A stretch of 64,000 nt of DNA, from positions 26,912 to 90,911 of the forward strand of contig CAYLSV010000003.1 of the NCBI GenBank assembly GCA_964386435.1. The letters run 5' to 3'. The translations under genes were made by a program, and so were the position numbers. Source of the stretch: CAYLSV01 sp964386435. GTDB lineage: Bacteria > Planctomycetota > Phycisphaerae > Tepidisphaerales > Tepidisphaeraceae. Below the pieces are notes generated by a model that ran no database searches, was not told where the DNA came from, and saw only the letters and a list, made by a program, of their open reading frames with translations. Below are positions 32,244-41,890 of the stretch, one piece after another (the stretch's first letter is position 1; the number at the start of each line of letters is the position of its first letter).

Positions 32244-33917
32244 ATGTCGCAGCCTCCTGACCAACGCAATGCCCGGCGGGCGATCACCGTCGAAGAGGTG
32301 CTGCGCACGCCCACCTCCGCCGCCGATCTGCCACGGGCCGGGCGACAGTTGTGGCGCGGCGTCGACGGGCGGGCAAGCGACCTCGCGTGGCTGACACTGC
32401 TCATCCTCTTCGAGGTGGCGGCCCAGGTCGGCATCGCCGTGTGCGGCAAGCTCGTGCTCGACGACGCGCTGGGCGGCTCGCTCAGCAGCCCGTGGCCAGC
32501 CATCGTCGCGGCGGCGTTGGGCTTGATTGCGTTCGTCACGATCCGCGCCCGGCAAGTGGCCCAGGAGACGCTGGCTTTGCAATGGCGCGAGCGCGGCGTG
32601 GCCCGGCTGGCGCGGTCGCTGGTGGGGGCCGAAGTGCGCGACCTCTCGGCGATTCCGATGGCGGGGCTGCGCGAGATTTTGATGACTGACATCGCCTTCG
32701 CCTCGCGGTTCGCGGTGGAGACGTACGGGCAGTTGCTGGTGCTGTTGGTGTGGGTGGTGGCGACGGTGGGCGTGGTGATCTGGGTCGGGCCGCTGCTCAT
32801 GCCGGCGCTGTTGCTCGTGGGAGTCATCGCCGGACTGGGGCTGGTGATCGGGTTCCGGCGGCATCTGAAACTGACGGGCGAAAAGTTTGTCCGCATCGCC
32901 GATCTGTCGCAGTCGGCGCGCGATGTGGTCGAGGTCGAGCGTGTTGTTCTCACCCGGCAGTTCGGCCTTGGCGGCGAGTTCGTCGATCGGTTTCTGGCGG
33001 CCCACGATCGTTTCACCGACGTCGCCCTGCGGCAGGGGAAGCTGACGGCCGGCATCCGCGGGGCGCTGCTCATGTTCGGGTCGCTGTCGTTTCTGGCGGT
33101 GGTGCTCAGTGCGATCTGGATCGGCCCGGACGTCAGCGGCGGCGGGCTGATCGCGGTGCTGTTCGTCATGGGGCAGCTCACCGCGGCGGTGGCGCAACTG
33201 GCTGAATTCGCCGGCAAATCGGCCGAAATGGCCACCAGCGGCCGGCGAATGGGACCGTACTGGGACGGCCACGCCCTGCCCGAGCCGACGCGGGAGCGGG
33301 TGGACGAGCTGGCGGCGCAAAGCGTGAGCTTCGCCTACGTGCCGAGCCGGCCGGTGCTGCAGGACGTGAGCTTGTCGGTCCGCCGCGGCGAGCTCGTCGC
33401 CCTCACCGCGGCGACCGGGGCGGGCAAGACGACGCTCGCCCTGGTGCTCAGCGGTTTGCTGGAGCCCGACGCCGGGCGGGTGATGATCGACGGCGACGCC
33501 GCCCTCTCGCCGCGGGACGTGGCGGCGGGCCGGATCCTGTACGTCGGGCCCAAGCCGGTGCTGGTGGCCGGCGGCGCGGCGGAGAACGTGTTGGCCAAAG
33601 ACGCCGACCCGGCGGCGGTCCAAAAGCATCTCGACTGGTTCTTCGAGGGCCTGCCGGTCGATTACGCCGACCTCCGCATCGACGCCAACGGCCACGGCGT
33701 CAGCAGCGGGCAGGGGCAACTGCTGCAAATCGCCCGCGCCAGCTTCCGCGACCCGGACGTGGTCCTGTTCGACGAAGCGACCGGCCACCTCGACATGCCG
33801 ACCGAGGCACTGGTGCAGGAGAAGCTGATGGCCTGGTGCCGCCGCCGCGGGACGCTGGTCATCAGCCACCGCATTTGTCCCTGGACCGAGCACGCCGACC
33901 GCCGGGCGACGGTTTAG
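32244..33917 (+). CDS. ABC-transporter half-protein (membrane and ATPase in one chain)
   Basis: A 557-aa protein. Six hydrophobic segments lie between about 45 and 320, and an ATPase domain spans 345-557. Walker A is TAATGAGKTTLAL (first Gly changed to Ala), the signature is GVSSGQGQ instead of LSGGQ, Walker B is VVLFDEATGHLD, and the switch His is in LVISHR. It fits an exporter that moves a polysaccharide or lipid precursor, acting as a dimer. It lies upstream of, and runs towards, the opposite-strand membrane gene, whose stop overlaps its own by 3 nt. Start ATG 32244. Confidence 0.85.
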   Translation: MSQPPDQRNARRAITVEEVLRTPTSAADLPRAGRQLWRGVDGRASDLAWLTLLILFEVAAQVGIAVCGKLVLDDALGGSLSSPWPAIVAAALGLIAFVTIRARQVAQETLALQWRERGVARLARSLVGAEVRDLSAIPMAGLREILMTDIAFASRFAVETYGQLLVLLVWVVATVGVVIWVGPLLMPALLLVGVIAGLGLVIGFRRHLKLTGEKFVRIADLSQSARDVVEVERVVLTRQFGLGGEFVDRFLAAHDRFTDVALRQGKLTAGIRGALLMFGSLSFLAVVLSAIWIGPDVSGGGLIAVLFVMGQLTAAVAQLAEFAGKSAEMATSGRRMGPYWDGHALPEPTRERVDELAAQSVSFAYVPSRPVLQDVSLSVRRGELVALTAATGAGKTTLALVLSGLLEPDAGRVMIDGDAALSPRDVAAGRILYVGPKPVLVAGGAAENVLAKDADPAAVQKHLDWFFEGLPVDYADLRIDANGHGVSSGQGQLLQIARASFRDPDVVLFDEATGHLDMPTEALVQEKLMAWCRRRGTLVISHRICPWTEHADRRATV

Positions 33918-35314
33918 AGCCGGTGCCATCGAGTGAGATCAAGCCGTTGCTCAATGGGGATGATGAAGCCGCGTTCATCCCGCAAGCCGATGCGGTTGGC
34001 CAGGCACGCCAGCAGGCTGCACGCCACGAGCATGCCGACCCAGACCCAGCGCCACCGGCTGCCGCGGACACGATGCCAGAACGCCGTGAGGCCGAGTATG
34101 TACAGCGGCGCGAGCTCGAGAAACGCCCGGTTGCTCGGCCGCGGCCCGAACCACCACGCCCACCACGAGGCGTTGACGTACCACAGCATCACGAACCACA
34201 CGCTGAAGCAGACCACGAGCGGATCGCGGCGGTACGGCCAGATGCACACCAGCGCGACGGCGACCGCCGGCGTCTCGAACAGCAAACCGCCGCGCGAACT
34301 GAGCATGATCCGTAGCCACGCCGGGTCGTGCCAGACGAAGCCTTCGTGCGGGTAGTAGCCTTCTGCCAAAACATGGCGTCGTACCGGCTCGACCAAGTCA
34401 GCACGGCCCGGCAGCTCATCAGACTCGTCAGCGAAAGCTGCCGGCTCGGACGACACCCGCACCGCCGCCAACTGCACGCCCACCGCGGCCACGGAGACGA
34501 GTAGCGCCCCGCCGATGAGGGCAACGTCTCGGCCGATCATGCCGCGCCAGCCCGTGACCACCCGCCAGATCAACGGCAGGAGCATCACACCGCTGAGGCC
34601 GTTGGTGTACCGCGTGACGGTCGCCATCGTCCACGCCAGCCCCGCGAGCGCGAGCCACCGCAGCGGCCGGGGGCTGCCCAGCCCGCAATGGACCGCCCAG
34701 ACGATGAGGCACGCCAAGATGATGCCGCTGTGGTGGGCGTTCAGCGGCGTGCGGACGAGGTAGTACAACGTGTGCGTCGCCCCGAGCCACAGCAGCACCC
34801 CGGCCGTCGCCGTCGCCTGGCTGACGCCCAGCCGTTGCCGAACCACGCTTGCCACCGCCGATGACGCGACGGCAACCAGGCCGATCACCCACAGGCTCAG
34901 CACCACGCCGTACACCATGCCGTACCCGTTCGTCGCCACCGGCACCCCAACCGCCGCCAGCGTGAGGGCCAGCCCGTGGGCGATCAGAAAAGGCGGCATC
35001 AGCATCAGCGCCTGCCCCACCGGATACCGGTTGCGGCCGGGGTTCTCCGGGCGGGTCATGTAGACCGGGCCCGGCTGGTTCGCGACGTCCAAATCGCCGT
35101 CGAACACGATCGACGGCACGAACGCATAGTGCCCGCCGGCGTCGCGGCCGGCCAGGCCAGCGTGTTCGGGGTCGCCCGCCGCCCGCTCCAGCAGCGAGCC
35201 GATGGCCAACGCCGCGACCACCCCGAACAAGAGCCACAGCCAAACCCGCGGCCGGCCGATACGGTGAGCTAAGGTGCGATCCGGTTCGCCCTGCACGCGC
35301 ACAGTCTGCACCAC
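33914..35314 (-). CDS. Polytopic membrane protein, glycosyltransferase-C-like
   Basis: A 466-aa protein with about ten to eleven helices. It shares marks with the C-terminal half of the GT2 fusion at 41891-44323: NGYGM-VYG, the block LSSRGGLLFETPAVAV (FSTRNGLFTYSPVLLL in the other), MLWYVNASWWAWWFG, and NRAFLELAPLYILGL. Such proteins often transfer sugar from a lipid carrier at the outer face of the inner membrane (GT-C fold). No catalytic DxD is certain here. The start is unsure: GTG at 35314, 35311 or 35302. Confidence 0.75.
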   Translation of the reverse strand: MVQTVRVQGEPDRTLAHRIGRPRVWLWLLFGVVAALAIGSLLERAAGDPEHAGLAGRDAGGHYAFVPSIVFDGDLDVANQPGPVYMTRPENPGRNRYPVGQALMLMPPFLIAHGLALTLAAVGVPVATNGYGMVYGVVLSLWVIGLVAVASSAVASVVRQRLGVSQATATAGVLLWLGATHTLYYLVRTPLNAHHSGIILACLIVWAVHCGLGSPRPLRWLALAGLAWTMATVTRYTNGLSGVMLLPLIWRVVTGWRGMIGRDVALIGGALLVSVAAVGVQLAAVRVSSEPAAFADESDELPGRADLVEPVRRHVLAEGYYPHEGFVWHDPAWLRIMLSSRGGLLFETPAVAVALVCIWPYRRDPLVVCFSVWFVMLWYVNASWWAWWFGPRPSNRAFLELAPLYILGLTAFWHRVRGSRWRWVWVGMLVACSLLACLANRIGLRDERGFIIPIEQRLDLTRWHRL

Positions 35315-35353
35315 GCCGCCCGGCCGTACCAGTTGTTTCCTGATTCACCGCCG

Positions 35354-36535
35354 ATGCGCGTCCTGCACGTCTTCAACTACGCCTGGCCCTACGTCGACGG
35401 CTACACCGTCCGCTCGGCCAGCCTTGTGCGGGCGCAGCGGCGGGTGCTGGGCGTCGAGACGTTGCACGCCATCTCGCCGTTCAAGCCGCTGGCGCGGGGC
35501 GTGGATGAAGCGTTTCGGCCAGACGGCTGGGGGCCGGACGTGCAGCGCCAGATCGAGGCGCCCGCCGAGGCCGGCGGCGTTGAGCCGACGGGCTGGGAGC
35601 GGCCCGGGCTGGGATTCGCACCGCAGTCGAACAAGCATTATCGGACCGGCTTGCGACGGCTGATCGAGGAGTTCCGGCCCGACGTCGTCCACGCCCACCA
35701 CCCCCACTACGCCGCCCGGCCGGCGCTGCGGGTCGGGCGGGAGACGAATGTGCCGACGATCTACGAGGTCCGCTGCTTCAACGGCGACTACGACCTGACC
35801 GGCGGCTTCTACCAGCGGCTGCGGGGCCGGCGGATCAACGCCCTGGAGGCCGCGGCGTGCCGGGCGGCGGATCGGTGCGTAACCATCGCCGAGCCACTGG
35901 CCGAGCGGGTGAAAGGCTTCGGCATCGCCGAGGTGCCGGTGGTGCGGAACGCGGTGGACGTCAGCCTGTTCACGCCCAAGCCGCGGCCGGCGAACGGCGT
36001 GCTGACCATCGGCTACGCGACGACGTTCGAGCAGATGGAAAACCTCGATGCCATGGTCGAAGCGGCCAAGCTGCTGCGGGACTGCGGCCTCAACGTCCGC
36101 ACCGTCCTCGCCGGCACCGGGCGGGATTGGGACCGGATCAAAAAGCTCGTCGACGACGCGGGCGTCGCGGATCTCGTCGAATTGCCTGGTTTCGTGCCAT
36201 ATTCGGCAATGCCGGATTGGTATCGGCAGCTTGATTTGTTCGTCGTGCCGCGCGGCCGCAGCGAGCTGACGAAGACGACGACGCCGCTCAAACCGCTCGA
36301 AGCGCTCGCCTGCGGCGTGCCGGTGCTGTGCAGCGACCTGCCGGCGTTGCGGGAGCTTTTGGGCAAGTTCGACCGGGCGGTGCAGTTCGTCGAGCCGACC
36401 GGCGAAGATATTGCGGCGGCCGTGGCGGGTTTCGCCGATGAACGTTGGGGCGGCGGCACCATCGATCTGGGCGAGCGGTCGTGGGACGTCGAGGTCAAGA
36501 AGTACGAGGCCATCTACGCCAAGGTCACGAGTTGA
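35354..36535 (+). CDS. GT4-type glycosyltransferase
   Basis: A 393-aa GT-B glycosyltransferase. The N-terminal domain has VLHVFNYAWPYVDGYTVRS and DVVHAHHPHYAA; the C-terminal nucleotide-sugar domain has VLTIGYATTFEQMENL, LAGTGRDWDRI, VELPGFVPYSAMPDWY and TTTPLKPLEALACGVPVLCSD. The motif RSELTKTTTPLKPLEA sits where the E-x7-E of the family is found. It adds a sugar to a growing surface glycan in the cytoplasm. Start ATG 35354. Its TGA overlaps the next gene start. Confidence 0.9.
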   Translation: MRVLHVFNYAWPYVDGYTVRSASLVRAQRRVLGVETLHAISPFKPLARGVDEAFRPDGWGPDVQRQIEAPAEAGGVEPTGWERPGLGFAPQSNKHYRTGLRRLIEEFRPDVVHAHHPHYAARPALRVGRETNVPTIYEVRCFNGDYDLTGGFYQRLRGRRINALEAAACRAADRCVTIAEPLAERVKGFGIAEVPVVRNAVDVSLFTPKPRPANGVLTIGYATTFEQMENLDAMVEAAKLLRDCGLNVRTVLAGTGRDWDRIKKLVDDAGVADLVELPGFVPYSAMPDWYRQLDLFVVPRGRSELTKTTTPLKPLEALACGVPVLCSDLPALRELLGKFDRAVQFVEPTGEDIAAAVAGFADERWGGGTIDLGERSWDVEVKKYEAIYAKVTS

Positions 36536-37395
36536 GCATCAGCCAGAACATCCAGATGGATTCGATGAGTTTCGAGCCGGATTGGCCGGGTCGGCCGGAC
36601 CATCCGCTGTACGACGTGCACGTCCACTTCGGCGAGAGCGACGTGGCCGACCTCGTCTACTCGCATTTGCCGGGCCAGGTGTACGTGCCGATCATGGACG
36701 CCTGCGGCATTGAGCACGCCAACGCCTTCGCCCCGTTCCGCACCGACGGCTACCGCGAACTGAACGCCCAGAACCTGGCGTTTTGCCGGGAGAACACCGG
36801 TGGTCGCGTCAAGGCGTACTGCCGCCTGGGCGGCCGGCGGCTGCCGTGGACGACCAAGCGGCCGTGGCAGTTCAAGATCAAGCTCGGCCGCATGGTCAAG
36901 GGGCACACCGGCGACCTCCACGACCTGAACACCCTCGCCGACTACGGCGGCGTCAAACTGCTGCCGCTGGTCGACGGCCTGCCCAGCGACGAGTACTTCC
37001 AAGCGATCGCCGACCTGAAGAAAACCGTCCTCGTCCACGGCGGCAACAACTGCGGGCCGGCGTTCATCGAGCAGGAGATCATCCGCAAGCTGCCCGCCGG
37101 CCACCGCGTGATCATCGCCCACCTCGGGGCGTTCCCGATGCAGGAGAACCTCTACAAGCAGGCCCTCGGCGTCCTCAACCGGCACCCGGCGGTCGTGCTC
37201 GACACCAGCGGCGTGCTGGTCAGCAGCATCCTCACGCACGCCGTCCGCACGGTGCCCGACCGGCTCGTGTTCGGCAGCGACTGCCCGCTAACCCACCCCG
37301 CCGCCGCGTGGGCGCAGCTTGCCGCGACGACCAGCGACAAGGGGCTGCTCAAGCGGATCGGCTGGGAGCTGCCGCTGGAGGTGTGCGGTGCGTAG
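36532..37395 (+). CDS. Amidohydrolase-type metal-dependent hydrolase
   Basis: A 287-aa TIM-barrel hydrolase of the amidohydrolase superfamily (ACMSD-like group). Metal-site segments are LYDVHVHFGES, TVLVHGGNN, RVIIAHLGAFP and LVFGSDCPLTHP. The substrate is unknown; its position in a glycan cluster suggests a polymer- or precursor-related role. The start is unsure: TTG 36532 overlaps the upstream stop, and ATG 36556 or 36565 are alternatives. Its stop is overlapped by the deacetylase start. Confidence 0.78.
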   Translation: MSISQNIQMDSMSFEPDWPGRPDHPLYDVHVHFGESDVADLVYSHLPGQVYVPIMDACGIEHANAFAPFRTDGYRELNAQNLAFCRENTGGRVKAYCRLGGRRLPWTTKRPWQFKIKLGRMVKGHTGDLHDLNTLADYGGVKLLPLVDGLPSDEYFQAIADLKKTVLVHGGNNCGPAFIEQEIIRKLPAGHRVIIAHLGAFPMQENLYKQALGVLNRHPAVVLDTSGVLVSSILTHAVRTVPDRLVFGSDCPLTHPAAAWAQLAATTSDKGLLKRIGWELPLEVCGA

Positions 37396-38233
37396 CGCAA
37401 TGTTCCTCGACAGGCTGCCGGTGATCGGGCCGCAGATGCGGCAGCGGGCGCTTTGGCATTTTGTGCCAGAAAAACAGAAAAACGGCGGCAAGCGGATCGG
37501 GTTGTCGTTCGACCTCGATTACCAGGCCGACACCGACGCGCTGCCGGGTCTAATCGAGTTGCTCGGCGACGTCGGCGCGACGGCGACGATGTTCAGCATC
37601 GGCAAGCTCGTGGAGCAAGATCCGGCCCCCTACCGCCGCGCCGCCGACGCCGGGCACGAGATGGGTAACCACACGCACACGCACCCCGACAACCCGGTGC
37701 TGTGCCCCGACCGCGAGTGGTGGGATCTGTCGCCAAGCGAGATGGCGGCGGAGATCGAGCAGTCGCAGGACGTGATCGAGTCGGCCACCGGCAAGCGGCC
37801 GGTTGGCTTCCGCGCGCCGCACTTCAAGACGAACACGCAGCAGGCGGCGGTGCTGAAAGAGGCCGGTTTCTCCTACGTTTCGGACGATCTGGCGAGCAAG
37901 ACGCCCCGGCCGACGCCGCACGAGGCGGGCGGGCTGACGCAGTTGCCGCTCTCGCCGTGCCCCGGCCACCGGCACGTGCAGTTCTGCAGCTACATCTCGA
38001 TCCGCCGCCCGAGCAACCCGGCGAAGATGGCCGGCATCCATGACGTGCCGACGTGGCAAGAGCTTTGGTCCCGCCTGCTCGCCGGGTCGGGCGGGTACGT
38101 GAACGTCTACTTCGACCCGATGGACGTGATGCGGGACGAGGAAACCCGCACCGCGTTCCGGGCCATGCTCGAAGAAGCCCGCGGCGACGGCTGGGCGATC
38201 ACCTCGCTGGACCAACTGCGGGCGGCGGCATGA
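37388..38233 (+). CDS. Polysaccharide deacetylase (NodB/CE4 type)
   Basis: A 281-aa protein that removes acetyl groups from GlcNAc-type sugars. NodB motifs: SFDLDYQADTDALPG (Asp pair), EMGNHTHTHPD (zinc His pair, H-x3-H), RAPHFKTN (R-x-P-x-x) and a C-terminal DAM-like segment. It lacks a signal peptide, so it likely acts in the cytoplasm. GTG 37388 is preferred over ATG 37400, because GGAGG sits 6 nt upstream (37377-37381). The start overlaps the previous stop and the end overlaps the next start (ATGA). Confidence 0.88.
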   Translation: MRSAMFLDRLPVIGPQMRQRALWHFVPEKQKNGGKRIGLSFDLDYQADTDALPGLIELLGDVGATATMFSIGKLVEQDPAPYRRAADAGHEMGNHTHTHPDNPVLCPDREWWDLSPSEMAAEIEQSQDVIESATGKRPVGFRAPHFKTNTQQAAVLKEAGFSYVSDDLASKTPRPTPHEAGGLTQLPLSPCPGHRHVQFCSYISIRRPSNPAKMAGIHDVPTWQELWSRLLAGSGGYVNVYFDPMDVMRDEETRTAFRAMLEEARGDGWAITSLDQLRAAA

Positions 38234-39438
38234 ACGTCTTGCACGTCTGCGAGGCGTGGCGGCCGGTGACGACGGGCAACACGACGCGGTCGTGGGAACG
38301 TCTCGCCGCGCAGGCCGAGGCCAACCTCACGCCGTCGGTGGTCGTCACCAGCCGACAGCACAGCCACGGCGGCGGCGTGCCGGAAAAGCCGGAGTTCGTG
38401 GCGAATTTGCACGCCGTCGAACCGAGCGATCGTGAGCGGCGATGGCGAAGATGGCGGCCGTACTGGCTCGACGAGAACCACCATGCCAACGCCATCACCG
38501 AGGCGGCACGGGCGGCGGGAGCCGATGTGATCCACGCCCACTGGTCCGACGCCATCGGCAGCGCGGCGGCGACGGCGGCGCGACAGCTGGACCTGCCGTA
38601 CGTCGCCGAGGTCCGCTTCGACCTCGCCGGCGGCGTGTTCAGCGAGGGCGTGCTGCGGCTCACCGGCCTGGGCGTGGTCGGCGGCGAGGCGCTGCTGCGG
38701 CGGTACGTCGAGCGGCACCTAAAAGGCGCCGACCACGTCGTCGCCGCGAGCCACACGCTGGGTGAGCTCGTCGCCCGCAGCTTCCCGTTCGTCGCCAACC
38801 GGCTGAGCGTGATCCCCAACGGCCTGACACCCGGCCGGTACACGCCGGGCGAGCCGCCGACCGAGTTGGTCGACAAGCTCGGGCTCGGCGGCAAAACCGT
38901 CGTCGGCACGACCGGCACGATGTACCGCTACGAAGGGCTCGATCGGCTCGTGTGGGCCGTTGAGCAGTTAATGCCGATCCATCCGAACCTGACGCTGCTG
39001 TTCGTCGGCGGCGGGCCGCGGCGGGCGGCGCTGGAGGCGCTTTGCCAGAAGCGTGGCGTGCCGGCGGTGTTTCATGGGCCGGTGGATCGGGCGGCGATGC
39101 CGGAGATTTACCGGCTTTTTGACGTCTTCACGGTGCCGCGGCGGTCGGTGTCGATCACCCGCTTTGCCGCACCGATCAAGCTGACCGAAGCGATGGCGTC
39201 GGGGCGATGCTGCCTGGCAACGCCGACCGGCGACGTGCCGCAACTGCTCGCCGACGGCCGCGGCACGATCGCGAGCGACATCGACCTCGTGACGGCGCTG
39301 GCCGGGTTGCTGGACGATCCCAAGCGTCGACAAGCGCAGGGCCAGGCGGCGGCGGCGTGGGCGAGCGACACGCTCAGCTGGTCGGCCGGGGCGGCGGAAG
39401 ATGCGGCAATTTACCGGAAGATTCGTGCCGGGCGTTAG
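38230..39438 (+). CDS. GT4-type glycosyltransferase
   Basis: A 402-aa GT-B enzyme, the second of the cluster. N-terminal: VLHVCEAWRPVTTGNTTRS and DVIHAHWSDAIGS. C-terminal: VGTTGTMYRYEGLDRLV, LLFVGGGPRRAAL, FHGPVDRAAMPEIYRLFD and the acidic APIKLTEAMASGRCCLATP. The ATG (38230) overlaps the deacetylase stop by the ATGA arrangement, implying coupled translation. The sugar added is not predictable. Confidence 0.89.
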   Translation: MNVLHVCEAWRPVTTGNTTRSWERLAAQAEANLTPSVVVTSRQHSHGGGVPEKPEFVANLHAVEPSDRERRWRRWRPYWLDENHHANAITEAARAAGADVIHAHWSDAIGSAAATAARQLDLPYVAEVRFDLAGGVFSEGVLRLTGLGVVGGEALLRRYVERHLKGADHVVAASHTLGELVARSFPFVANRLSVIPNGLTPGRYTPGEPPTELVDKLGLGGKTVVGTTGTMYRYEGLDRLVWAVEQLMPIHPNLTLLFVGGGPRRAALEALCQKRGVPAVFHGPVDRAAMPEIYRLFDVFTVPRRSVSITRFAAPIKLTEAMASGRCCLATPTGDVPQLLADGRGTIASDIDLVTALAGLLDDPKRRQAQGQAAAAWASDTLSWSAGAAEDAAIYRKIRAGR

Positions 39439-40285
39439 CGTCGTCATCCCGACGTTCGACCGGCCCGAGGGGCTGCGGCGGTGCGTGGCGGCAATGCTCG
39501 GGCAGACGCACGCGGACCTGGAAGTCATCGTGTGCGACGACGGGGGCAGCACCCCGGCGGCGGCAACGTTGGCCGACATTGCCGACGATCGGCTCATTGT
39601 GCTGCGGCAGGACAATGCCGGGCCGGCGGCGGCCCGGAACCGCGGCGCGGCGGCGGCGACGGGCGACTTGCTGGCGTTCACCGACGACGACTGTGCCCCG
39701 CGGCCCGATTGGCTTGCGAGGTTCGCGGCCGCTTGGGACGATGAGCCGCGGCGGGCCGTGGGCGGGCGGACGGTGAACGCGTTGCCGGACAACCCGTTCA
39801 GCGAGGCGTCGCAAGTGGTGGTCGATTGGTTGTACGACCAACTCAACGCCGACCCGGCCGACGCGGCGTTCTTCACGAGCAACAACCTGGCCGTGGGCCG
39901 GCAAGCGTTTCTGGAGGCGGGCGGGTTCGACGAATCGTACCCGTTGGCCGCTGGTGAGGATCGTGCGTGGTGCCGAACCTGGCGGCGCGGCGGCGGCCGG
40001 TTGGCGTACGTGACGACGGCAATCATCGACCACCACCACGAACTGTCCCTCCGCTCGTTCTGGCGGCAGCACGTCAATTACGGCCGCGGCGGGCGGCACT
40101 TCCGACATACCGCGGGACCGGCGGATCGCGACGGGCAGATCGGACAGCTTGGCGGCTACGTGAGCCTGCTCACACGCCCGCTGCCCCGGCGACCCGTGGT
40201 GGCGGGATTGCTTGCCTTGGCGCAGGTGGCCGGGGCGTGGGGGGCTTACCATGAGCGGCAGGTCGCCCGAGGTGCGGCTGGTTGA
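39425..40285 (+). CDS. GT2-type glycosyltransferase
   Basis: A 286-aa GT-A enzyme. VSVVIPTFDRPEGLRRCV opens the nucleotide-binding domain; VCDDGGS, NRGAAAATGDLLAFTDDDCAP (the DxD-type Asp) and AGGFDESYPLAAGEDRAW (catalytic ED) follow. GTG 39425 is preferred since GGAAG lies just upstream and the conserved domain begins right after; ATG 39401 is in frame and would overlap the previous gene more. Adds a sugar in the cytoplasm for the cluster's glycan. Confidence 0.87.
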   Translation: MPGVSVVIPTFDRPEGLRRCVAAMLGQTHADLEVIVCDDGGSTPAAATLADIADDRLIVLRQDNAGPAAARNRGAAAATGDLLAFTDDDCAPRPDWLARFAAAWDDEPRRAVGGRTVNALPDNPFSEASQVVVDWLYDQLNADPADAAFFTSNNLAVGRQAFLEAGGFDESYPLAAGEDRAWCRTWRRGGGRLAYVTTAIIDHHHELSLRSFWRQHVNYGRGGRHFRHTAGPADRDGQIGQLGGYVSLLTRPLPRRPVVAGLLALAQVAGAWGAYHERQVARGAAG

Positions 40286-40369
40286 TGTTTTTCGCTGGGA
40301 TGTTGCGTCGCGCGAACCGATGCTGCCAATGGGGTCGCCCGTCGTTGTTTGCAGAGGTGAGAAGAAGTT

Positions 40370-41887
40370 GTGCCCACCACTTTAGTTTCCGAGCCGCCCG
40401 CCCCATCCGTTCCACCCGCCTCGGACGATGGCGGGTTCGATTTGATTGTGATCGGCGGCGGCCCGGCGGGGCTGACGGCGGCGATCGCGGCGACCAAGCG
40501 CGGTTTGCGGCCGCTGGTGCTGGAGGCCGATCACTGCGTGGGCGGCATCAGCCGCACCGAGACCTACCGCGGCTACGGCTTCGACATGGGCGGGCACCGG
40601 TTCTTCACGAAATCCAAGGAAGTCGAGGCCCTTTGGTATGAGATTCTGGGCGACGATTTCCTGACCCGGCCGCGGCTGTCGCGGATTTTCTACAACGGCA
40701 AGTTCTACAGCTACCCGCTCAAGCCGCTCGACGCGCTGCGGAACCTTGGGCTTTACGAGTCGTCGTTCCTAATCGGCAGCTACTTCCGGTGGAAGGTCTT
40801 TCCGCACAAAAAGGAAGAGAATTTCGAGGAATGGGTCGTCAACCGCTTCGGCCGGCGGCTGTTCCGCACGTTCTTCAAGACGTACACCGAGAAGGTGTGG
40901 GGCGTCAGCACGCGGGAGTTGCGGGCCGATTGGGCGGCGCAGCGGATCAAGGATTTGTCGCTCAAGCGGGCGGTGCTGGGCGGCATCATCAAGCCCCAGC
41001 ACGGGAAGATCAAGACGCTGATCGAGCGGTTCCAGTACCCCCGCCGCGGCCCCGGCCAACTGTGGGAGGCGGCGGCGGACCTCATCGAATCCCGCGGCGG
41101 CGAGGTGCGGCTCAACGCGCCGGTCAAGGCGCTGCACCGCGAGGGCGACACGATCACCGGCGTCGAGACGGCAAGCGGCGAGACGTTCACCGCCGCGAAC
41201 TACGTCAGCACGCTGCCGCTGACGGTGCTGGTGAAACAGCTCAAGCCCGCCACCCCGCTGGCGGTGCGGGAGGCGGCGCTTTCGCTGCGTTACCGGGATT
41301 ATCTGACGGTTTGCCTGATCGTCGACGAGCCCGAGCCGTTCCCCGATAACTGGGTGTACGTCCACGACGCGAGCGTGAAGGTCGGCCGGGTGCAGAACTA
41401 CAAGAACTGGTCGGAGCACATGGTGCCCGAGGAAGACCGGGCGACGCGGACCGCGCTTGGCATGGAGTACTTCTGCAACGTCGGCGACGAGCTGTGGCAG
41501 CTCGACGACGAGCAACTCGTCGAGCTGGCGACGAATGAGATCGAAACAATCGGCCTGATCCCGCAGGGCAAGGTGGTCGACGGCGTGGTCTACCGCGTGC
41601 CCAAAAGCTACCCGGTCTACGACGAGCATTATGCCGGCCACGTCGAGAAGATTCGGCAGCACGTCGACGGCTACGCGAACATGGTCACCATCGGCCGCAA
41701 CGGCTTGCACCGGTACAACAACCAGGACCACTCGATGCTCACCGCGCTGCGGGCGATCGAGAACCTGTACGATGGCGACGCCCACGACGTCTGGTCGATC
41801 AACGCCGACCAGGAGTACCACGAGGAATCCAAAGAAGGCAAGCGTGGCCCCGGCCGCAACACGCCCCAACCGGCGGCGTCCCGCTGA
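40370..41887 (+). CDS. FAD-dependent oxidoreductase, amine-oxidase/UDP-galactopyranose-mutase-like
   Basis: A 505-aa flavoprotein. It opens with FDLIVIGGGPAGLTAAIAA, the dinucleotide-binding fold, and ends RNGLHRYNNQDHSMLTALRA. In surface-glycan clusters this family includes mutases and isomerases acting on nucleotide sugars or lipid-bound sugars, as well as amine-oxidase-like enzymes. The exact reaction is unknown. The start is GTG 40370, with AGGTGAG about 10 nt upstream. It is followed four bases later by the GT2 fusion. Confidence 0.82.
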   Translation: MPTTLVSEPPAPSVPPASDDGGFDLIVIGGGPAGLTAAIAATKRGLRPLVLEADHCVGGISRTETYRGYGFDMGGHRFFTKSKEVEALWYEILGDDFLTRPRLSRIFYNGKFYSYPLKPLDALRNLGLYESSFLIGSYFRWKVFPHKKEENFEEWVVNRFGRRLFRTFFKTYTEKVWGVSTRELRADWAAQRIKDLSLKRAVLGGIIKPQHGKIKTLIERFQYPRRGPGQLWEAAADLIESRGGEVRLNAPVKALHREGDTITGVETASGETFTAANYVSTLPLTVLVKQLKPATPLAVREAALSLRYRDYLTVCLIVDEPEPFPDNWVYVHDASVKVGRVQNYKNWSEHMVPEEDRATRTALGMEYFCNVGDELWQLDDEQLVELATNEIETIGLIPQGKVVDGVVYRVPKSYPVYDEHYAGHVEKIRQHVDGYANMVTIGRNGLHRYNNQDHSMLTALRAIENLYDGDAHDVWSINADQEYHEESKEGKRGPGRNTPQPAASR

Positions 41888-41890
41888 GCG

